In this document: positions 60,470 to 64,000 of the stretch, in pieces
How positions within the stretch are numbered: the stretch's first letter is position 1
Layout: each line of letters begins with the position of its first letter
NCBI RefSeq assembly: GCF_005405585.1
Contig: NZ_BJEQ01000011.1
Span: forward strand, 91,988-155,987
Source of the DNA: Agarivorans sp. Toyoura001
GTDB taxonomy: Bacteria; Pseudomonadota; Gammaproteobacteria; Enterobacterales; Celerinatantimonadaceae
DNA length: 64,000 nt
Reading direction: 5' to 3'
Notes under the pieces: model-generated
The model's input: only the letters and a program-made list of their open reading frames with translations
What the model was told of the DNA's origin: nothing
Databases searched by the model: none
Position numbers and translations under genes: made by a program

Positions 60470-61723
60470 CTAGCTATCTAGGTCAATGTACATATCATCA
60501 TGCTGCTTAGACTGAGGGGCTTGTGTTTCGCTGGCTTTCTTGGGAGAGCCTTGTTGTTTGGCTTTCTCTAAGCGAGTGTCGAAAAAGCGAGACTCGGTCG
60601 CTAATTCACTAGCCTCACAAAATGGGCTGTTAGCCATTGCATGTTTAGCGTGGTTTATTAACTGCTTGCTATTGCTAGCATCAACACCTAATACCGAGAC
60701 ACCCATTTGGCTTTGAATGGACTCCGCTGGAGAACTGGGCTTTAAAAGCTGGGTGACTGCTGAGCTTAAACGGTGTTGGATATGGGCCAGTTTTTTAGGT
60801 GTTGCTAAAAAGCCAGATAAGGTATGAGCATTTATAAAGCCAACACTTATTTTTTGGTTTAAGCGTCTTAAGTTATCCAGAATCATTCGTTTCATCTTTT
60901 CAGAAGAGTTATCACCTTCTGCTCTTAATTTTAAGGCAAACACAACGAGGGTTTCTTGCTTCTCTAGAAACTGTTGGGCTTCAGCTAATTGCTGAGCAAA
61001 TTTTTGCTCGTTATCCCAGCGCAGGTTAGCGGTGTGTTGAGTGGCGCTATCGTGTTTTACTTCGAGTTGGTACAAAAAGAAACGCTGTTTAGGCGCATTG
61101 GTATGGATGTCTTTAGCTTGAGCGTCAAAATTAATAGACAGGCCATTTAAGCTTTTGCATTGCAGGCTGTTAGTTGCTGAGTCTTGTTCTGGCGGTGTTC
61201 CATTTTGATTGTTTAGTTTGCAGGCGAGTAGTTGGTAGCTAGGTTGGCTTAACTCCTCGCAAGCGGATTGATTAAGCCAAATAATTTGATGATGGTTGTT
61301 GCATATTAATGCTGGGGAGTAGGGGTTGGTAAGGTGCTCGCCTATTAATTCCGTTTCAGAGTGTTTGTTTAATAGCGGTAAAAGAAATTCTAAGGAACCA
61401 TTCACTTGATTGATGCGCTCTTTCCAGAGTAATACCTGGCCAGCATAACGGGCTTGGTCGATGTTAAAAATTAGATTTAACTCTAAGGTATGTTCACTTT
61501 CTGGATCTTGTTGTTTCTGAGAGTCGAGAATCGCTTTTTGAAGATACTGCACTTGGCCTGAATCTAAGCGTGCAGCAAACTGCTTAAGGCTGATCAGTTT
61601 TTGCCCAGAAAAGCCTAGCGCATCAATTAAAGCTTGGTCACAGCTGAAGACATTGTTTTTACGTTGCCACTGCCACGCCAAGGGAAAGCCCTGTAATTGT
61701 TTAATAAAGTCTTTTGACCCCAT
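60470..61723 (-). CDS. PAS-type protein with degenerate GGDEF domain
   Basis: 417 residues. The first 100 residues and the region 120-235 look PAS-like (LIWQRKNNVFSCDQALIDALGF; NPYSPALICNNHHQIIWLNQSACEEL). The part from about 265 to 385 keeps GGDEF secondary structure: LVVFALKLRAEG (strand 1), ISVGFINAHTLSGFLAT where GGDEF should be, and MGVSVLGVDASNSKQLINHAKHAMANS, the usual end. The active-site loop is lost, so it cannot make c-di-GMP; it may bind it or partner other regulators. Charged, low-complexity C-terminus. Divergent from the coiled-coil gene. Confidence 0.6.
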   Translation of the reverse strand: MGSKDFIKQLQGFPLAWQWQRKNNVFSCDQALIDALGFSGQKLISLKQFAARLDSGQVQYLQKAILDSQKQQDPESEHTLELNLIFNIDQARYAGQVLLWKERINQVNGSLEFLLPLLNKHSETELIGEHLTNPYSPALICNNHHQIIWLNQSACEELSQPSYQLLACKLNNQNGTPPEQDSATNSLQCKSLNGLSINFDAQAKDIHTNAPKQRFFLYQLEVKHDSATQHTANLRWDNEQKFAQQLAEAQQFLEKQETLVVFALKLRAEGDNSSEKMKRMILDNLRRLNQKISVGFINAHTLSGFLATPKKLAHIQHRLSSAVTQLLKPSSPAESIQSQMGVSVLGVDASNSKQLINHAKHAMANSPFCEASELATESRFFDTRLEKAKQQGSPKKASETQAPQSKQHDDMYIDLDS

Positions 61724-62065
61724 AAAACACCTCTAATAACTAAAAACCTACGCTACTGCTTGTTTTATCTTTAGTTAATTAACTCATTATGAATTATTGC
61801 TTAAATATTAGATGATAGAATTGTAAATACAACTTTGAGAGGGGGCGTTTACTATTTAGGTGAGGTTGTTGGTTTTATCTAGCGGTCAATAACAGCGCAT
61901 AACAATAATTATATGATTGCCTTAACTGTTTTAGCTGCTGCTGATTGATCCCTTGATTGCGGGGTTGGTATAGTGCGCCTAATCAATAGCTTCGGGTGGT
62001 TTTGATTGCCGCCAAACCAATTGCAGTATTAGGTCCAATGGTATTGAGCCTGATAGGGAAAAGTC
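61724..62065. other. 342-bp intergenic region with a sigma-70 promoter for the coiled-coil gene
   Basis: TTGATC (61945-61950), 18-bp spacer, TATAGT (61969-61974) predicts a start near 61981 and a leader of about 85 nt. The rest is AT-rich and shows no gene; the divergent promoter of the degenerate GGDEF gene must also lie here but I cannot place it. Confidence 0.45.
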
Positions 62066-63781
62066 ATGGATGCTGAACAGTTAGATTTACTTGTACGTCA
62101 AATGCTTAAAAGTGAAGGTTCGCTCAACGAATCGTCGATAGCAGAATACCTCAAACAACAAAATGGTGAATCACCCAGTGATGAGCTAATTGCAGAGGTT
62201 GCCGCTTGCGGGCAAAAGCATCTTCTCAGAACCTATAGTCAGCAGCATGCCATTGCTAGCTTACCTAATGGCTTTGCCGAATCCTTAAACGATTGGTTTA
62301 TGCAGCTGGAGCAGTCAACTGAAGCCAAAGTTGAACGTATTACCCACGAGAAACAGCAAACTTGGGAAGAAGGGCGCTTAGCGTTAATTAGCCAACATAA
62401 TCAACAGTTGTCTGCCGCCAATAGTGCAACTGAAGTGGCTGAATCGGAACTTATTGAACTGCGCGAAAAGCTAGAGCAGGCAGCGGCAAAAACCAGTGAG
62501 TTGTTCGCTGAATTAGATAAAAGTAAGCAGCTCACCAAAGAGCAGCAACAGCTGTTAGAGCAAGCGAAAGCGGATGCAGAGCAACATCATACTGCTGAAC
62601 AAAACAAGCAACAAGCTTACCAGCAACTTAATACCGAAAAACTGGAGCTGGAAGAGCAGTTGCAAACTGCTGAAAACCAATTGGCGAGTTTTCAGCAAAG
62701 CGGAGAAGCTGCGGCCAAAGAACAGAGTGAGATGGAGCTTGCACTACGTAAACAATTAGGTGAAATGAGCGAAGCATTGGATAAAGAGCTAGCGCTAACC
62801 AAGCAGCTTACCGAAGAGCACTGTGAGGTGAGTGAGCGCATGACGGAGCTAGTGAAAAGCAAGCAAAGTATTGAGCTGAAAAACCAACAGCTAGAAGATA
62901 CCCAGCAGCAGCAAGTACAAAGAATTGCAGAGTTAACTGAGCAAGGCGACCAGTTAGGTGAACAAACGCAGCAAAATGTAAGCGATAACCAGTTATTAGC
63001 TGAACAGATAGAACAGTTGAACCAACAACTGGAGCAAGCCTTAGCCGAGCAAAAATCAGATACCAGTGATTCGGCTGCCTCGGCTGAGCGCGAAGAAGAG
63101 CTCTCGCAAAAACTGATTGCTTTGGAGCAACGTTGTTTAGAGGATGCACAAAAAATTGAGAGCATGCATCAGCAAACTAGTGAATTGAACGAAGAATTAA
63201 ATGAAGTACGCGGGGACAAACAAGCGCTCGATACCGTTAATCGCAGTAACGAGATACAGTTAGAGCAAGTTTTACCAGAGTTAGAACAAGCTCAGCAAAA
63301 TGAACGTGCACTTAAGCAGCGCATTGAAGAGCTTGAGGCGGAGCAGGAAAATGCTCTGCAACATGCAGAAAAAACCCGTAAACAACTGGCAGATACTAGC
63401 TCGCAATTGCAGCTTAGCAATAGCATGGTGGATACTGATAACCGAGTATTAGAAAAAGATCATCAAATAAAAGAAGTTAAGCAAAAGCTGCAATTGCTTG
63501 AAGCCAACTTGCGAAAAGAACAGGAAGGCCACAGGCTGACCAAACAGGCGTTAACTACCCTCGATGAGCAAATCCTCGATGCACAAATTGATAGCGGTAA
63601 ATTACAAAGCCAGATAACGGAATTTGACGAAAAATTAAAAGCCAGTGATTTAGTGAATCGACAATTACAGCGAGAAGTTAACGAAGCCCATCAAGACATC
63701 ACGAATTTAAGCCAAACCAACTCCAGCTTAAGCGAAAAGTTAGAGTTAGCGGTAAAAGCCAAACGAAAAGATACTGCTTAA
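62066..63781 (+). CDS. Long coiled-coil protein, unrecognised
   Basis: 571 residues. Residues 1-85 are globular and helical (MDAEQLDLLVRQMLKSEGSLNESSI... and LPNGFAESLNDWFMQLEQ), slightly reminiscent of KfrA-type DNA-binding starts. From about 90 to 565 it is one almost unbroken, Glu/Gln/Lys-rich coiled coil. No signal peptide, no membrane helix. Could be a scaffold, filament or DNA-associated protein; I cannot assign a family. Ends in a terminator and the edge of an insertion sequence. The dense opposite-strand ORF (62692-63165) is a composition shadow. Confidence 0.7.
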   Translation: MDAEQLDLLVRQMLKSEGSLNESSIAEYLKQQNGESPSDELIAEVAACGQKHLLRTYSQQHAIASLPNGFAESLNDWFMQLEQSTEAKVERITHEKQQTWEEGRLALISQHNQQLSAANSATEVAESELIELREKLEQAAAKTSELFAELDKSKQLTKEQQQLLEQAKADAEQHHTAEQNKQQAYQQLNTEKLELEEQLQTAENQLASFQQSGEAAAKEQSEMELALRKQLGEMSEALDKELALTKQLTEEHCEVSERMTELVKSKQSIELKNQQLEDTQQQQVQRIAELTEQGDQLGEQTQQNVSDNQLLAEQIEQLNQQLEQALAEQKSDTSDSAASAEREEELSQKLIALEQRCLEDAQKIESMHQQTSELNEELNEVRGDKQALDTVNRSNEIQLEQVLPELEQAQQNERALKQRIEELEAEQENALQHAEKTRKQLADTSSQLQLSNSMVDTDNRVLEKDHQIKEVKQKLQLLEANLRKEQEGHRLTKQALTTLDEQILDAQIDSGKLQSQITEFDEKLKASDLVNRQLQREVNEAHQDITNLSQTNSSLSEKLELAVKAKRKDTA

Positions 63782-63805
63782 TCAGTTTCTTGCAGACAAT
63801 AAAAA

Positions 63806-63829
63806 GCTAGCAAGGTTGCTAGCGTTTTT
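63806..63829 (+). terminator. Terminator of the coiled-coil gene
   Basis: GCTAGC (63806-63811) pairs with GCTAGC (63818-63823) around a 6-nt loop (AAGGTT, which can pair further), followed by G and five T. Confidence 0.8.
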
Positions 63830-63837
63830 GTTTTGAC

Positions 63838-64000
63838 TGTCCCGTCCGGAAATAGGTTGACATAAAGAGGACTTCTTTATGACAACACCCATTAACTCAA
63901 GCCGTAAGCGCACACAACGAGATTACACCTTAGCCTTTAAATTAGGTGTCGTAGCGCGCATCGAAAAAGGCGAAATGACGTACAAACAAGCACAAGCCCG
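63838..64000 (+). mobile_element. Left end of an insertion sequence (IS3-family type), cut by the window edge
   Basis: Starting near 63838, TGTCCCGTCCGGAAATAGG looks like a terminal inverted repeat (5'-TG start), followed 20-40 bp later by an AGAGGA ribosome site and the orfA start. Composition and the sharp boundary after a terminator fit an insertion. The exact left end is uncertain by a few bases, and the right end lies outside, so target duplication cannot be checked. Confidence 0.65.
63879..64000 (+). CDS. IS3-family transposase orfA, N-terminal part
   Basis: The 40 visible codons begin MTTPINSSRKRTQRDYTLAF and continue with KLGVVARIEKGEMTYKQAQA, a helix-turn-helix of the kind that opens OrfA of IS3-family elements (the -RYGIQG...VWLRKHG part would follow outside the window). 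AGAGGA lies upstream of the ATG. It would bind the inverted repeats and be joined to OrfB by frameshift. Confidence 0.7.
   Translation, partial: MTTPINSSRKRTQRDYTLAFKLGVVARIEKGEMTYKQAQA

Noticed and set aside
62692..63165. 157-codon minus strand ORF over the coiled-coil gene
   Set aside because: Ser/Cys-rich antisense reading of Glu/Gln codons; typical composition shadow.
1..64000. CRISPR array, prophage, tRNA or rRNA genes
   Set aside because: No regularly spaced repeats, phage structural genes, or cloverleaf/rRNA sequences seen by eye.

Overview
The window looks like chromosomal DNA of a marine, agar-degrading gammaproteobacterium of the Alteromonadales/Vibrio-Shewanella neighbourhood; an Agarivorans-like organism is my best guess. 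The grounds are a GH16 beta-agarase-like enzyme beside an aldehyde dehydrogenase, ArcB, a TonB2-type operon with TtpC, an mtnN-cbiB-btuF operon, FolE2, YhhQ and many c-di-GMP proteins. The genus is inference; no rRNA, tRNA or CRISPR array was seen. Coding density is high and almost every gene has an ordinary housekeeping or regulatory family. The only clear mobile DNA is an insertion sequence entering at the right edge.

Layout. 0-11 kb, all on the minus strand: anmK (cut by the window edge) and a mepM-like M23 endopeptidase; the mtnN-cbiB-btuF operon; a GNAT acetyltransferase; a 28-residue membrane microprotein candidate; an AldA-like dehydrogenase; a secreted GH16-CBM13 enzyme; tyrS; a DUF2750 protein. 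11-21 kb: yhcC, a PAS-GGDEF diguanylate cyclase, folE2, arcB, lysO, a fatty acid hydroxylase, a GAF protein and an HD-GYP phosphodiesterase. 21-26.8 kb: a PCuAC/SCO copper-delivery cassette with a FixH-like protein, a lipoprotein, a CRP-controlled acetate transporter, a CHMI-family tautomerase, an esterase and a MaoC hydratase. 26.9-32.5 kb: a three-gene SMC operon resembling MukBEF/MksBEF but in the order B-E-F and without a nuclease gene.

32.7-43.7 kb: yhhQ behind a preQ1-I-like riboswitch, several small conserved proteins, a cytochrome b561-yceI operon, three glycosyltransferases, a Fur-box-controlled small membrane protein, and a LysR regulator divergent from a formate/nitrite channel fused to CBS domains. 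43.7-48.6 kb: a six-gene TonB2 energy-transduction operon (DUF3450-ttpC-exbB-exbD-tonB-TPR). 48.9-64 kb: a GGDEF-EAL protein, arfB, a fructokinase/AGE-isomerase pair that fits mannose use, a CPA1 antiporter, a solute-binding protein, a phospholipase D-like lipoprotein, a four-repeat DTGAD protease-like protein, a degenerate GGDEF protein, a long coiled-coil protein and the start of an IS3-type element.

Themes. Four c-di-GMP proteins (synthase, HD-GYP hydrolase, bifunctional GGDEF-EAL, dead GGDEF) sit in one window. Energy and metal physiology recurs: ArcB, copper delivery to cytochrome oxidase, TonB2, Fur and possible Zur sites. The observations I rank highest are the reordered SMC operon, the active-dead-dead-active retropepsin-like tetrad, the FNT-CBS fusion with an internal translation start, a possible small RNA whose terminator lies inside the 3' end of btuF, the 35-bp perfect palindrome over a Fur box, and the tiny membrane ORF at 6.0 kb.
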